64,000 bases of DNA from Gnetum montanum (GCA_015680685.1 MNCI01026431.1:647377-711376); one strand, 5' to 3'. Shown: positions 1 through 12,100, counted from the first letter of the stretch. The notes: generated from the letters alone by a model not told the origin. Numbers and translations: made by a program.

Positions 1-599
1 CAAAGGTGTCTTCTTTTAGTATATCTTGTGAGTGTAAATGGTTTTGCCTTGGCCATTTTTAAAAACACTTGATGAAAGTTCTTATTAGGGTGAAGGGTTT
101 TACCAATGCATTCAAGTTCTTCTTCTAAGATGAGTTTTATAATTCACATGTTCCTATGGAACTAAATTCATTCAAGCCACATCAATTCCCTTATGAGGAA
201 GATGCTTCAAAACTTGGAATGATAGTAGAGACATTAGGATCAACTAGCTAGAGGTCTATAACAAATGAGGTGGACATGGAGAAGAAAACAGACCAAGATA
301 TGGAGGTGGACAAAGAGAAAGTAGAATCACAGTGGTAGAAAAAAATTCTTGAGCTCAAAAAAAAATTTGACAAAATTCACAAAGACATCACTTACAAACA
401 AGAAAAGTATTTTAGAAATATAAAAACATGTGGAATTATTGGAATCAAAGTTCATATTTTCAAGTAACATAGATGGATTTCTGAGTGAGAAAAGATTATC
501 AAGTTGGGATAGTTCTACCAAATTTTCTGCCCAAAATCTTTCTAAGCCTAAGTGTGCAAGAAACTATTTTTAGAGAGGATGAGGATACTATTCATTCAC
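1..599. other. Unassigned decayed sequence
   Basis: No recognisable gene. On the plus strand, about 190-480 reads as a lysine- and glutamate-rich stretch with a few stops. It could be the upstream part of the polyprotein whose integrase relic follows, but it is in a different frame and I see no domain motif. Confidence 0.3.
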
Positions 600-960
600 T
601 TATCTATGGTTATTAAAATGCTTTATATTGCGTTGCTCTTATTTTAACAAATTTCATTCTTCTTGGAGATTGGACTGTAGACGGCCAACAAAATCATGGA
701 CAATTCTCTAATCCCATGTCTACCCTAAACCAATAGCTCATTATATGGATATTTTGTTAATTTATTTTACATTCAACATTCTTGGAAAGCAAACTATGAT
801 TGGAAGATATTATTTATTTGTTATTGATTACTTGACAACATGTTTGTCACTCTCTTTTGTTGGATCAAATAATGCTTTATTTTACTCAAATGATTGTTGC
901 AAGACTATGTATTGGATATGTGTAGGCTATTTGTAAATTATTAATTATGGTTTCTACTAT
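600..960 (+). pseudogene. Ty3/gypsy integrase core relic
   Basis: Plus-strand remnant of a retrotransposon integrase, the enzyme that joins element DNA to the chromosome. The translation has, in order, a Gly-Lys-Pro-Thr-Lys-Ser-like segment (RPTKS, near 690), a PKPIAHYMD segment corresponding to the family's P-x-x-x-F-x-x-W-x-x-D with the first catalytic Asp, then GKQTMIGRYYLFVIDYLT, the usual G-K-x-T-x-x-x-Y-I-x-x-x-x-D-Y-L-T block. The longest open part is 745-936. The zinc-finger cysteines upstream are only partly recognisable, and the second Asp and the Glu are missing. It is in the opposite orientation to the large array further right, so it comes from a separate insertion. The assignment rests on motif spacing alone. 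Confidence 0.6.
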
Positions 961-1039
961 GATCCTTATATATTAGGCTTTCCTTTGTATTTTGTGATGT
1001 CTCAAATATTTCTTTGTTAATAACTACAAGAACTACAAT

Positions 1040-1470
1040 TTGCATGTTCCCATAATTTTATTAACATTACATGTAAGAACATGCATCACACAGTATTCTA
1101 CAGTATTTAATTTTATTTATGTATGTGATTCATTCCTACTTCACAAAATCATTTTGCAAGTTCATGCGATGCACATATCTCCGAAATTAAATTTTTTACA
1201 GAAACTAGTCTAACACATTATTCTTTAATGCAAGTGGCACTTTTCAAGTTCCAATTATGATTAGAAATTAATACTGTGAGTCACATATTCTTAAGAAGTC
1301 TGACATTTGCAATTTTTTATGCTTGTCACAACATTTAGATCAAACTACGAGGAGCAACTTAATAACGTGAGATGCATCTTTTGAGATAAACTACAAGATG
1401 AGAATTAAAGTGTGACTTGCAGTATTATAAAAAATGCAAGTCGTAAGACCTCACAACATGGCGTTAAAGG
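1040..1470. repeat. TGCA-rich repetitive segment, copy 1
   Basis: Sequence rich in variants of TGCATCACA, ACTGCAAG and ATGCAAGTC. The same word mix returns near 7320-7800 and 10690-11110. Probably a dispersed element remnant or an old satellite; no ends can be defined. Confidence 0.35.
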
Positions 1471-1479
1471 TAAAAAATT

Positions 1480-3626
1480 AAAATGAATCAACTCAACTTT
1501 AATTTTCATCTTTACTTTCATTTTGACTTTCATTTCCATGCAACAATCATCCAGTGAGAAGCAGTGTTGTAGAAGGTCAGAGTAGAGCTACCAAGGTAGT
1601 AGCAAAGGATTTCATCTCAAGGAATTAAATTTCAGACATTGAAGCAGGAATGAGTGGGAGGGCAAGTTAAACCACACCACAATTCTCAATTTCCTAAATT
1701 TTTTCCTCATGCTAGGATTAGCAGCAACAATTAGCAAATCATTTAAATTAGATAATTTTGTTTAGGACATGATTTTCTCTTTAAGGGATTTTGTGATTTG
1801 AGAAACTTTGCTTAAAATGTGTTGCCCTTATCTTATGGAATCAAAAAATGAGGGTTAACATAGGAAAAAATGATTTTATAAAAAAAATTATTTTAAAAAA
1901 TTGGGTTTTACAACTTCTGTTTCCTCCCTTTTTTTTAATTATTAGAAGCAACATAGGAATTTCATTACTCATATTAGTCATTCCAATATAAATTACACTA
2001 TAGTTTTGTATCCTTTAAAAGCTTAAATTGGTTCAACATGCTATTTTGGAATGGTGAAAAGCCCATCCATCCAATTAGAAAGGTTTCTCAGTGGAATGCT
2101 AATTTTGGTTACTTTCATTCTTATGTTTCCCTTCAAGTCACCAAGACCTAGTCAACACAATTTGAAACAGAGAATGGTAGTCCCACCTCAAGTCCTACAA
2201 GGCTGGGCAACATTTCTCTTTAATTTTATCTCAATCTATTGACTATCTATTATATAAGGGATGTTAATAAAATTAAAGAAATTATTGCAGCTGTTGATTA
2301 TTGTCTATCGCCTCAAGTAATCCCTTCTTTATTAGAATTCCTAACCAACCATGAATGTTATCCAAACCCATTATTCAAGGGTGTCTAAGAGGCTAGATTT
2401 ATTACCTTTTTATATTAATTTTCTCCAAAGACCTTATAGTAAACTTGCTCTAATAGAGGAAATGAGAGCCATGCTTAGGATTTAGCCTCTCAAAATCTCA
2501 TATTTTGAATTCAGTTCAACAATAAATTTGAAGATTCTATTGCACCAAATACAATGCTTTTGTACATTACCAATCTTCAACGTATGGCCAGCAACAACAA
2601 AAGAACCTCTTTTGCTACCATTTGGATTTCTTCATAAGCCCATGCACATAGGCGAAAATAAGAAAAAAAAAATTTAATAGCATTGTAGATCACAAGACAT
2701 CACTTTCTAGCACCATAATCCTTCACATGTGGGGTTGTGATACACCCAATCCAAAAATACTTTGGTTGCACGACCAAGGTTAATGAAAAAATCCATGCAC
2801 TAAAATAAATCATATGATGATTTTTCTAGGTTTTGTCTCCTTAAAAGTAAAAATTAAAGAATGATGAGGATAAATGGATATCATAAAATATTGCCACAAA
2901 AAAATGGAGACAAGAGACAATTGGCTGATAAAATTGATGATTCCAATACTGTTTCCTCTATTCAATTTATTACATGGTTTGGCTAGCATTGATGATTTCT
3001 ACATGTAGGATTAATTCAAGTTTAGAAAAAAAAAATCTTAGGAGTGGTAAGAAAGGTCAAAATCATGTAGTCAAATACTATTTTCAGTATTTTTTTTTAT
3101 TTACTATTAATTCTACACCAATTTTAACATTTTCATTCTTTAAGACTTATGTTTCAAATGCATATGCATGTGCACATTTCTTTAATATAATTTCTTGACT
3201 ATAGAATTTATTCACTTGATTTTGGGAACATTCTTTATCTTTTAAATCTTCAATTACATGGAACATTATTAAATATGCCAATTCCAATGTATAATTTCTA
3301 GATGTTGTAAATTTGGCTTTAATAATAGTGTTTGTCTATACATTTTTTTCTGCTTGGTTGTAGATATCTGGTTCATAGATGAGACTTATAATTTATGTGC
3401 ATCTCCTCTTGTTTCTACTTCAATAAGTCATGTTTTTGACAAGTTTAAAAATAACTTGTTTGTTGTTTATTAAATTTCTTTAATATCGTACTAGGAGTAT
3501 GTGATTGTCAATTCATAGAGTTTCCTTGAAATTATGATTTGGGATGTAGATTTGAGATCATTGTTGTTGGAAATGTATTGGAATGGTTAATAGCAATGTA
3601 GTCATTGGATATTGCATTGATGGTGT
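1480..3626. other. No identifiable feature
   Basis: AT-rich sequence with only short reading frames (for example 2051-2242 and 2974-3198 on the plus strand). They have no recognisable motif and lie in no conserved context. I see no RNA gene or element end here. Confidence 0.4.
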
Positions 3627-4808
3627 TGTGGATCATTGAACTTAGAAGCAGGGGGTGGCGGGGGGATGAATAAGTTTCCCAAAATGACATTCTTTGGACA
3701 AAGCGCACACACCAAATTTGATATGTTTTCCTAACTTGGGTAGTCCACACTCAAAGGGTAGATTACTAGCACATCTTCAAACTTTGTTACTCTCAAATGT
3801 GGTTTGAAGGATACCACACCTTGTACAATCTCTAAGCTCTGTTATAGAGTGTTGTGACATTGCACCAACCACTCAACCTTGTAAGGTCCTAAAAAGCTTA
3901 GAATATGGTTTTCTAGCTTCCATAACCTTTACAATATTGAGCTTTGCTCTAGATTACTATGGCACTGCATAGCCACTCAATCCTGCAGGATACCAACAAG
4001 CTCAATCAAGATGCCTTCCCACAAGAAGCACATCAACCCTGCAGGGTCCAAGGAAGAACAACAATTACAAGAGATGAATGCAACTTAGTTTGTTGGTCCT
4101 TGCACTTTGAAGTACAACACACTTTTCAATGGACAAAAGAGAATATAATGAAGAGCAACAATGATTATAATGATAGACAAATGATTATACATTGATTGTA
4201 TAAGAGCTTGCCCTTTTCCTAATGAGAATGATGTCTTCTTATAGTCAACATATTTCCAAATCCATCTTGGAACTTGTGCAACAACTATCTAATGGTAGCT
4301 AATAGTCATGGAAGATGTCTTCTTCATGCTTGAGACATCTTTTTGTATTTGCCTCCATTCTAGGAAGACGTCTTTGTCTAGGGAAAAACATCTTTCTAAA
4401 ACTAGTGTCTATTCTGGGAAGATGTCTTTTCCTGATAAAAGACATCTACTATTTCTTAGAGATGTCTTTTTCTATGCATCTTTCAATTCTACCAAGACAT
4501 CTACTATTTCTTGGAGACATCTTTCTTCACCTCCCTTTGCATGATGAATTCTTCATTTGTTGTTCACAACCTTACACTTTTGCTTACTTCAATGATGAAA
4601 AATTTGCTTATAAGTTATTTGGTCCTTATTCATGTTTTTTGAATTCTCCTCCATTGAGCTCTCCTTTTGTGGATGAGACCTTAAGACCTTGTGGATGACT
4701 TTCTCATTTGGTCTAAACCAGTGCATTCCTTGTCATTTCATTTTAGTCCTACAACCACACAACCTTTGACTCCATTTTACTTAATATTTTGACATACCAA
4801 AAGGTCCA
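3627..4808 (-). mobile_element. Solo LTR of Sire-like Ty1/copia element
   Basis: About 1.18 kb that matches, in reverse complement, the two LTRs of the copia element at 42661-47434. Shared blocks include the purine-rich strip near the U5 end (here 3648-3667, GGGGGTGG and GGGGGG), the CAAAGCGCACACACCAA block, the paired tracts containing 'CCTTGTA', the run of AAGACATCTTTC-like words at 4310-4520, and a right end ACATACCAAAAGGTCCA matching the inverse of the LTR start. Length agrees with 1252 and 1201 bp in the reference copies. No adjacent primer site or polypurine tract was found, so it is probably a solo LTR. The flanking 5-mers (GGTGT and TAGTT) do not match, so no target duplication can be claimed. 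Confidence 0.75.
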
Positions 4809-5665
4809 TAGTTATGATGAAAAAAGTTCAAGTCTATTTATCATTAATTATCATTATCCAACAATGATTTAATTGTTAAAATTTGAGCTATAATATATTT
4901 TTGTATTCTCAGAGAGGAGTCTGATTACAACTAGATTCTAGGAGGAGATTAGGTAGAGTCAGGAAGCACAAGAGAGAGTAGAAACACAGTGAAGAAATCC
5001 TCTATGCTCTTAGGTTGCTACACAAAATGCTACTAGAAAGTAGAAGTAGGAGGCATACCACCATTCACAATTGACACTAGCATGACAAGAGTGATAGTGA
5101 AGGAAGGTAAAATTCAGAATAATCTCCTTGCAAATTCTAAGGAACTTTCACCCCTTGATGTAACTTGTTTGGCCTGAGATGGTTGACAAGCTTATTTAAT
5201 TTTTTCTTTATTTCATCATCACTTGAGGTTTTGATTACTATGAGGAGGTCCATTAATTCTATGTGGTGCATCATCAAGGATCACCTATCTTAAAGATAGT
5301 CTAGGTTGGTAACTCTACCTATATAGTTACTAACAATGTCTTGGGCTAGGTAATCAACATGGAAGTTGGCCCATAGCAGGAGTATTTTGTTACTACCACC
5401 TCAGAGAAAAAAACACAGCTACTAAACATGGTGCCTAAGGTGAAGACTAATGAGACAAGATGACCGTATAAGAACTTCAACTTACAACAAAGACTTCTTA
5501 TTAAGGTGATACACACAAATCCCCTAACTATCATGCATCATTCTCATGTGATGTCCTTTGCCATTATGGTCATGATAGATTTAGAGGATTGTTCCATAAA
5601 CTCTCCCTAACTTATCAGCTAAGATTGTCAGCTAAGATGCTGCTACCATGCCTTTCCCCTTAGCC
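4809..5665. other. Unassigned decayed sequence
   Basis: No gene recognised. Plus-strand fragments could be an upstream extension of the decayed frame that begins near 5666, but stops and frame changes prevent a firm reading. Confidence 0.3.
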
Positions 5666-6358
5666 ATGTCTACTCTTTTCAAGCATTGTAAAATCCTAGA
5701 ACCTAGAGATGAGGATGAAAGAGATATCCAAGTTTTTTCTAAGGATTAGTTTCCACATTTGGGGTGTGCATTCTACACCCAGGGTGTCCCTAGGACATGA
5801 CTTAATTATCTCATTTGGCTCCTAGATCCACATGTCCTAGAAGATGATGAGAAGTTTGGTTGGGATCAATTTTATGGGCACCACAAGAAGATGTAGATCA
5901 CACCTATTAATCCTAGCTAGTAGTAAGAGCAGTTTGGAGATGGCACAACACTATTTTCCTACTTAGAGGTAATGGCGGATAGGTTGACTACCCACATGAA
6001 TGTCATGCAGTCTTTGATTGATCATTGGTTTGGATGGGTGGACAAGAGACTTTCTTTCCTTTTTGTGAATGTTTAGTCACTAGGTAAATACTCATATGAA
6101 TACTTCTAGTCATTGCATGGGTCCTCTAGTTTAGCAGCAATGGAGGATTTTACTACTCCCATGTTTGTTAAGATGACCACTCTAATGCATGAGTCAGAGG
6201 CTAGACCATTAGGAATAGCAGGAGTAGAGAAGTAACCAGTTGTCACAATTGATGATACTATCATGGAGATAGATTTTATGTAGACCAATGATGCTCCAAA
6301 TGAAGATCAAGATAACATTACATTGGGATCTGGGTAGACATTTGTGTTCATGTATACA
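5666..6358 (+). pseudogene. Decayed ORF of unknown family
   Basis: A single plus-strand frame runs from an ATG at 5666 to about 6358, broken by about ten stops. Nearly all are TAG where CAG would restore a codon. The residue mix is protein-like: acidic (EPRDEDERDIQ), then aromatic and hydrophobic stretches (SLIDHWFGWVDKRLSFLF), then an acidic tail (TIDDTIMEIDFM). This argues for a real former coding sequence. I do not recognise the domain. Its setting between retroelement fragments suggests an accessory ORF of an LTR retrotransposon, but no LTR, primer site or pol can be tied to it. Confidence 0.45.
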
Positions 6359-7319
6359 TATTCATTCATGGTTGCCTCTAACATTGCTTTTTGATGATAT
6401 TTATGTATTTACATGGTCAGTTATTAACATGTTTTAAAAAAATTAATACCATGATCCAATGGATGATTTTCTGGTTAAATTTATTTGATTATTTGATAGG
6501 TTATAGAAGTTGTGGGAAAAGATTGATATTTAGGTATATATGCTTCTAAACTGTGTGCTATGATTATGCATTTATGAGTATGGTTGTTGGTATTTCCTGG
6601 TAGACCATGTTATGTGACTTTGAGTTAGTGTTATTTGCTAGAACATGTTATGGCATTATGATGTTTTGATTGGATCCTCTAGAAGTGCGTTAAGAAGTGT
6701 GGATCTCATTCTATTAGTAAAGATGAGGAAAAGTAATGGGGAAAGCTTAGAAAAATATAATCCATAAATAAAGTGGTTTATATTTTGATTTATAAATAAA
6801 CATAGTTCATTTTCACTCTTCCTTCTTGATCATGCATATTGATTTTTTGTTACATTTCTTCTTCTTCTTTGATTTCTCTCATTTCTTAGTTAATTTTTGT
6901 AATTTCTAGAATATTTAGAAGTTGGTGCTAGGTAAGCTATGAGCTGAGAGATTTAGTTTGGATTTTGGAGAATCTAGAACTTCATTGAAAGCATTTTGAT
7001 GCTTTATTTTTTGATTTTTGGTTTTTATTTATAAGGAGTTTTAGGTTGAGATGGACGTTTTTAGCTATTCTCAATTTGGACAATTTGATTTTTGTGCATG
7101 GTTATGGAAATGTAATTAAGACATTGAGGACTTATATGATGTGAATTTGTGTTATGATGTAAATGGTGTATGTGTGTTTTTGATATTATTGATGGTGTAT
7201 GATCATAAATTTGTAACAATGTATGATGGAAACAAAATGCATCATTCTTAGGAACTTGTTTTATTTTCTCTTATCAAGAACTATGAGCCACATGCAGGTG
7301 ACATGCATAACACATTCTA
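6359..7319. other. No identifiable feature
   Basis: AT-rich sequence, partly T-rich on the plus strand, with no coding motif, RNA gene or element boundary that I can support. Confidence 0.4.
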
Positions 7320-7800
7320 AAAAATATAAACTATGAGATACATCTGTATCGTAGTGCGGTCATAGGCATATTAGAGAAAATAGTGCTAGTGCACTACAAG
7401 CATGGAATACCTCGCAGTTAGAAGCCAAAACTTATTCCAACATAGTGCTTGTGGCATGTAGCTCACAATTTACTCGCAGCATGCCCAAAAGCAACATTTC
7501 CAAAGTCCTGCAACCATGAATTCACTTGTAGTGAATATCCAAGAATTCAATAGAAAATAACACTAGAGACATGTGATTTGTAGTCCTCTCACATTTCAAA
7601 ATTTCAACCATGTCATGCACTACAACATGCAAGTACTCGCAGTGGTACTGCACTACAAGCATGGAAGACCTCACAGTTAGAAGCCAAAACTTATTCAAAA
7701 ATAATGCTAGAGACATGTAGCTTGCAATCCTCTTGCATTTCAAAATTTCAGCCATGCAATGCACTGCAACATGCATGTACTTGTAGTGCTAGTGAACTAT
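7320..7800. repeat. Tandem duplication, about 259-bp period, TGCA-rich
   Basis: GCACTACAAGCATGGAA at 7391 returns at 7650, followed in both by CCTCxCAGTTAGAAGCCAAA and then, after a spacer, by ATTTCAAAATTTCA and ATGCACTxCAACATGCA. One complete and one nearly complete copy are present. The vocabulary overlaps that at 1040-1470 and 10690-11110. The short frame 7522-7776 on the minus strand is only a reflection of this repeat. Confidence 0.7.
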
Positions 7801-8215
7801 GTGATGTCATGTGAGCCTCATGATCTCATAGTCCAACAAAGAACATTAAGGGATCAAATCACAAGTATACTAAAGGGAATGAGGATTCTAAAGTAGAGGT
7901 ACTATAGTTATGGTCTATATTTTATTCTATAAAATAATGCCTATACCAACTTCTTCATTAAATAATATAATGAAATCAAATTTTTCTTCATTCTTTTATT
8001 TCAAAATTAAAATAGTTATCTCAAATAATGTAAGATCTTTTGAGTGAGAAGATAGAAGTGGAAAATTAACTAGCTAATCGATAATGTAGTTGAATTTTAT
8101 TAAATGCTACAACTTGAATTCTAGATCATATTCTTCAAGAACTATTGCTCACATTGCCAATATAAAACTCCCATAAGAATTTTCCAAAATTTACTTCAAT
8201 ATATATAGCGAGTAA
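7801..8215. other. No identifiable feature
   Basis: AT-rich flank left of the miniature LTR-like repeat. No gene or recognisable element part. Confidence 0.4.
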
Positions 8216-8322
8216 TGTTGAGCATACCACACTATCACTGTGTTCACCTAAACAACGCTATTACCCATTACTATGTTAATAAAGTGCTTTATTATCTTAG
8301 TTAATTGAGGAGTAAATTAACA
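8216..8322 (+). repeat. Short LTR-like direct repeat, copy 1
   Basis: A 107-bp segment starting TGTTGAGC and ending TTAACA, so the ends are inverted TGTTgA/TtAACA. A near-copy lies at 10340-10451. Three bases downstream is a tRNA-iMet type primer site, and further on is the peptide KFNGSNY, resembling the start of copia gag proteins. The combination resembles a miniature LTR retrotransposon (TRIM-like). Both copies are preceded by GAGTAA, so the true left edge may lie a little further out. Confidence 0.55.
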
Positions 8323-8325
8323 AAT

Positions 8326-8337
8326 TGGTATCAAAGC
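8326..8337 (+). promoter_or_regulatory. Primer binding site, tRNA-iMet type
   Basis: TGGTATCAAAGC differs by one base from the common plant copia primer site TGGTATCAGAGC. It lies 3 bases after the LTR-like repeat ending at 8322. Confidence 0.6.
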
Positions 8338-8436
8338 TAGGTTAAGATATTGGGTACTGCTAAGTATGTTGAATAAATAGAAAAGTTCAATGGTAGTAAC
8401 TACAATTGTTAGAAGCTTAGGATATAAGTTCCAATA

Positions 8437-10230
8437 AGGACTGCAAGAGGCTGCTGGTTGCACATGTTCATAGTTTAGCTAGAACTTCTAATTGGATGAT
8501 CCTATGCCTACCAGAAACCATAATCTCCAAGAAATCCATTGCAATTAGAAGGTCTTAATGCCTTATAGATGATATTTCGCCTTCCAGATGATCCTCTTTC
8601 TTTTGATAGCATCAAACTACAAGAAATTTTTCCTTTTGGAAGGTCTATGTGCCTTTTGGTTGGGACTGTGGGAGGGTGCTAGATGCAATGGCTCACAATT
8701 TACCTAGACCCTACTTCTAGTTGATCCTATGCCATCTAGAAGCCATGATCCTATAGAAATTCTTCACAACTAGAAGGCCTTAATACCTTTTGGATGATCT
8801 TCAACTTCCAGATGACCGTCTCCCTTCTAGTAGCATCAAATTACAAGTAGTTGTTCCCTTCTAGAAGGACTATTTGCCTTTTGGTTGGGACTATAGGAGG
8901 GTGCTAGATGCACTATCTCATGGTTTCCCTAAACCTTGCTTTCAATTGACCCTCTTCCATCTGGAAGCCATGATCTCCTTGTAATTCTTCACAACTAGAA
9001 GGTTTTAATGCATTTTGAATGACCCTCTCCCTTATGGTAGCATCAAATCACAAGTAATTTTTCCCTTTTAGAAGGTCTTTGTGTCTTCTAGTTGTGACTG
9101 CAGGAGGGTGCTGGTCGCACTCCCTTGTAGTTTAACAAGAATATGCAACTAAATGATCCCCTACCTTCAAATATCTAGGATCTTGGAGCAATTGTACCCT
9201 TCTAAAAGGTTTGAGTTCTTTTCAGTAGGGACTACAAGAAGGTGCTAGTTGCACTACCTCACAAATTAGCTAGAATTTACAATTGGATGACCCTCTACCT
9301 TCTAGAATCCATGATATCCTAGCAATTATTCATAAGTGGAAGGTATTAATGCCTTCTAGATGATCTGTTACCTTTTAGATGACCTATCCCTTTTGATAGC
9401 ATCAAATTACAAGCAATTGTTCCCTTCTAGAAGGCTTATGTGCCTTTTTGTTAGGATTGCAGGAGAGTGCTAAACACACTATCTTGCAATTTCCTTGGAC
9501 CCTAATTTTAGTTGACCCTCTACCATCTAGAAGCCATGACCTCCTTGCAATTCTTTGCAATCAAAAGATCTTAATTTCTTCTAGACAATCCTCTTCCTTT
9601 TGATAGCATCAAATTACAAGCAATTGAACATCTTTGTGCCTCATAGTTGTGATTGTGGGAGGAAGTTGGTCACACTTCCTCGTAGTTTAGCAAGAATATG
9701 GAATTGGATGATCCTCTTACTTTTGGTATTTAGGATCTTGGATTAATTGTATTCTTTTGGGAGGTTAAAGTGCATTCCAATAGGGAATGTGGGAGGGTGC
9801 TAGTTGCACTGTCTCATAGTTTAGCTAGAATTTCCAACTGAGTGACCCTCTACCTTCTAGAAGCCATAATCTCCAAGTAGTTATTCAGAACTAGAAGGTC
9901 TTAATGCCTTCTAGATGATCTTCAACCTTCTAAATGATCCTCTCCCTTCTAATAGCATCAAATTACAAGTAATTTTTCCTTCTGAAAGGTTTGGATGCCT
10001 TCCGATTGGGACCATAAAAGGGTGCTAGGTACATTTTCTTGTAGTTTACCTAGACCCTACTTCTGGTTGACCTTCTACCATCTAGAGGCAACAATCTCAA
10101 AGCAATGTTCCTTTCCAATATGTCTTGTGGATGCGATATTTCTTGAATGGCATTATGATGATCGAAACCATGACAAATTCAGAGAGGTGAATGGCTTAAA
10201 GCATAAAAACTATTATTGGAAATGCTTCTA
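8437..10230 (+). repeat. Complex tandem array with long and short monomers
   Basis: Repeats of about 190-230 bp, each beginning near a G-rich word such as GGGACTGTGGGAGGGTGCTAG. Starts are near 8439, 8666, 8887, 9097, 9224, 9456, 9649, 9782 and 10006. Two monomers (9097 and 9649) are short, about 130 bp, and diverge from the long type after the first 40 bases, giving an alternating higher-order pattern of about 550 bp. Each long monomer carries palindromic CCTTCTAGAAGG-like words and the conserved string TAGCATCAAATTACAAG. A further partial monomer lies near 10573-10680. The array fills the interior between the two LTR-like repeats. Confidence 0.8.
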
Positions 10231-10339
10231 CCTTTATGGAATAATCTAATCATTAGGATTTGTTGCTCATTAGTGGTGGGGATGATGATTCTTCTCTACC
10301 ATTATTCACAAATTCAAATGATTGCTATTTAGTGAGTAA

Positions 10340-10451
10340 CGTTGAGCACACTACACTATCATCATGTCCACCCAATATTTACACTACTACTATCCATTAC
10401 TGTGTCAATAAAGTGTTCTATTATCCTAATTAATTAAGATGTAAATTAACA
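10340..10451 (+). repeat. Short LTR-like direct repeat, copy 2
   Basis: Near-copy of 8216-8322 (start CGTTGAGC, where the T of TG is decayed; end TTAACA). It too is followed by a primer-site-like word (TGGTATAATAGA, 10455-10466) and the gag-start peptide KFNGSNY. Because both copies carry the same downstream sequence, the pair is a head-to-tail duplication and not simply a 5' and a 3' LTR. Confidence 0.6.
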
Positions 10452-10689
10452 AAGTGGTATAATAGATAGGTTGAATTAATTATTTAGGTTCTTATCTTCT
10501 TATGTGCATTAAAATAGTGGGTACTACTATTTACATAGAAGAAATAAAAAATTCAATGGTAGCAACTATAGTCATGACTGTGGAAGGGTGCTAATCACAC
10601 TCACACATAATTTAGCTAGATTTACCTTCTTGTAGCCAAAATCTTGGTGCAATTATTCCCTTTTGAAATGTCTAGGTGCTTGTCAATGG

Positions 10690-11110
10690 GATCTACATGA
10701 CACTGCAAGCCACATTAATCTCACAACATGAAGTTGAGATCAACTTGTCTACAATGCATCACACTATGACTCACTTGTCTTTGTAATCTAACCTTAAAGG
10801 ATGCAAGTACATGTGCATCACATGCTTTTAGAAAATGCGATGACATACCAGATGCATGGTTTCACAACTTTGATGTGCAAGACAATGCATCATGTATTTC
10901 CCTTGTAGTTTGAAAACCCATAAATAGTGCATGAAGTTGTGAATCATAATTAAGTCACAGCCTAAAATAGAGACATCCTAATTACAGTGCATTCAATTAT
11001 AACTCACATGCCCTCACATATTGGAGATAGTGCATGATACTGCGATGTGCATGTCATTGTAGTCTATGACCGTGAGGTGCGAGGTCCTACGAAGCACAAT
11101 TCTCATTAAA
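10690..11110. repeat. TGCA-rich repetitive segment, copy 3
   Basis: Rich in ATGCATCACA, GTGCATGA, CACTGCAAG and related words, like 1040-1470 and 7320-7800. Less decayed CpG is left here (GTGAGGTGCGAGG near 11080). No reading frame or element end recognised. Confidence 0.4.
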
Positions 11111-11159
11111 CATATGCCACAAACACATGTTTCTCAAAAATTTATGGGCTTCATGAGAA

Positions 11160-12100
11160 CTTAGAATTTCCCATATTGTGATCTTCTAATACATTGAAAA
11201 ATAATTGGAAGTGAAATTCAAATCTTTAGAGAGTACCAAGTGATGCATAAATATTATGGTATACATTCCACAATCATATATATTTTCTTATTTTGGAAGA
11301 CCATCAACAGTAATAACATTCCATTTTGAAGCTACTTTTTTCTCTTTCCCTTGATTTAAATGACACCATTAAAACAAAGAGTCTCACCATCAAATAAATG
11401 GTCAATAAAATTTAGCATCAATTTCTTAACTGCTGCAAGATGTTCTGAAGAAGGCATTGAATCATACATCAAAATTTTAAATGCCAATACGTCAATAACA
11501 AGAAGAAGCTAAAGCCAATCAATGTTTAAAGGAATAAAAAAGAATGTGTATCTGAATTACAAGAACTCATCCCAACATGTTTTATCTTTAAGCTCTTTAA
11601 AAATATCTATTTCTATGACATAATCATCAACTTCTTCTTCAACATACGTACCACTTTCAACATTTACGATGTCTTTTGCTACTTTTCTTTGTTCTATGTC
11701 TCGACTGGTTCTTCTAAGATACATGCATATTATTCTTAAAGGACTTTGCATAACATTGAAACATAGAATATTTTATATTCTAAAATTCATGAGAATCATA
11801 GAGAGACTTCTGAAGTTCCTTCAAGTGCATGATGTAAGCATCTATGATGTCATTGTCTAGCCATTCTTTCCATCCTTTTTTTATAAATTCTTAAAAGAGA
11901 ATCTTGTGGTAACATATGGGGCAAATGATGTTCTCACAAGCTCTTTCTTATCAAGCAGACCAAAAACAAGCAACTACATTACTCTATCAATTGTTGCACA
12001 ATCATCAATTGGTGTTTTGAAATCAACATTGGAATCAATTGCAACATGGAAAAATTAAATAATAAACTCATATTGCATTTTACAATTAGTTTCATGGATA
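11160..12100 (-). pseudogene. Ulp1-like C48 cysteine protease relic
   Basis: Minus-strand remnant of a Ulp1/SENP-type protease domain, a fold that cleaves SUMO-like modifiers. The frame shows FFFIPLNIDWL near 11500-11545 (family: the V-P-x-N-x-x-x-H-W-x-L segment), LLVIDVLAFKILMYDS (11458-11505, containing the catalytic Asp of the Y-D-S motif), VITVDGLPK, then NIYDCGMYTIIFMHHL (about 11237-11284) with the D-C-G motif and nucleophile Cys. The expected catalytic His before W appears as Asp, and single stops interrupt the frame. Upstream, an acidic stretch ending KTCWDEFL (11557-11751) matches the usual lead-in. Such domains are common in Mutator-like and CACTA elements and also occur in host genes. 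It lies just downstream, in the same orientation, of the aORF of unit X. Confidence 0.7.

Noticed and set aside
4308-4698. Overlapping plus-strand frames of 78 and 127 codons
   Set aside because: They lie inside the solo copia LTR and are readings of its AAGACATCTTTC-type repeats.
3622-4813. Target duplication for the solo copia LTR
   Set aside because: The flanking 5-mers GGTGT and TAGTT do not match, so none is claimed.
8437-10230. CRISPR-like array
   Set aside because: Repeats are long, degenerate tandem monomers without constant short repeats and unique spacers, in a plant context.
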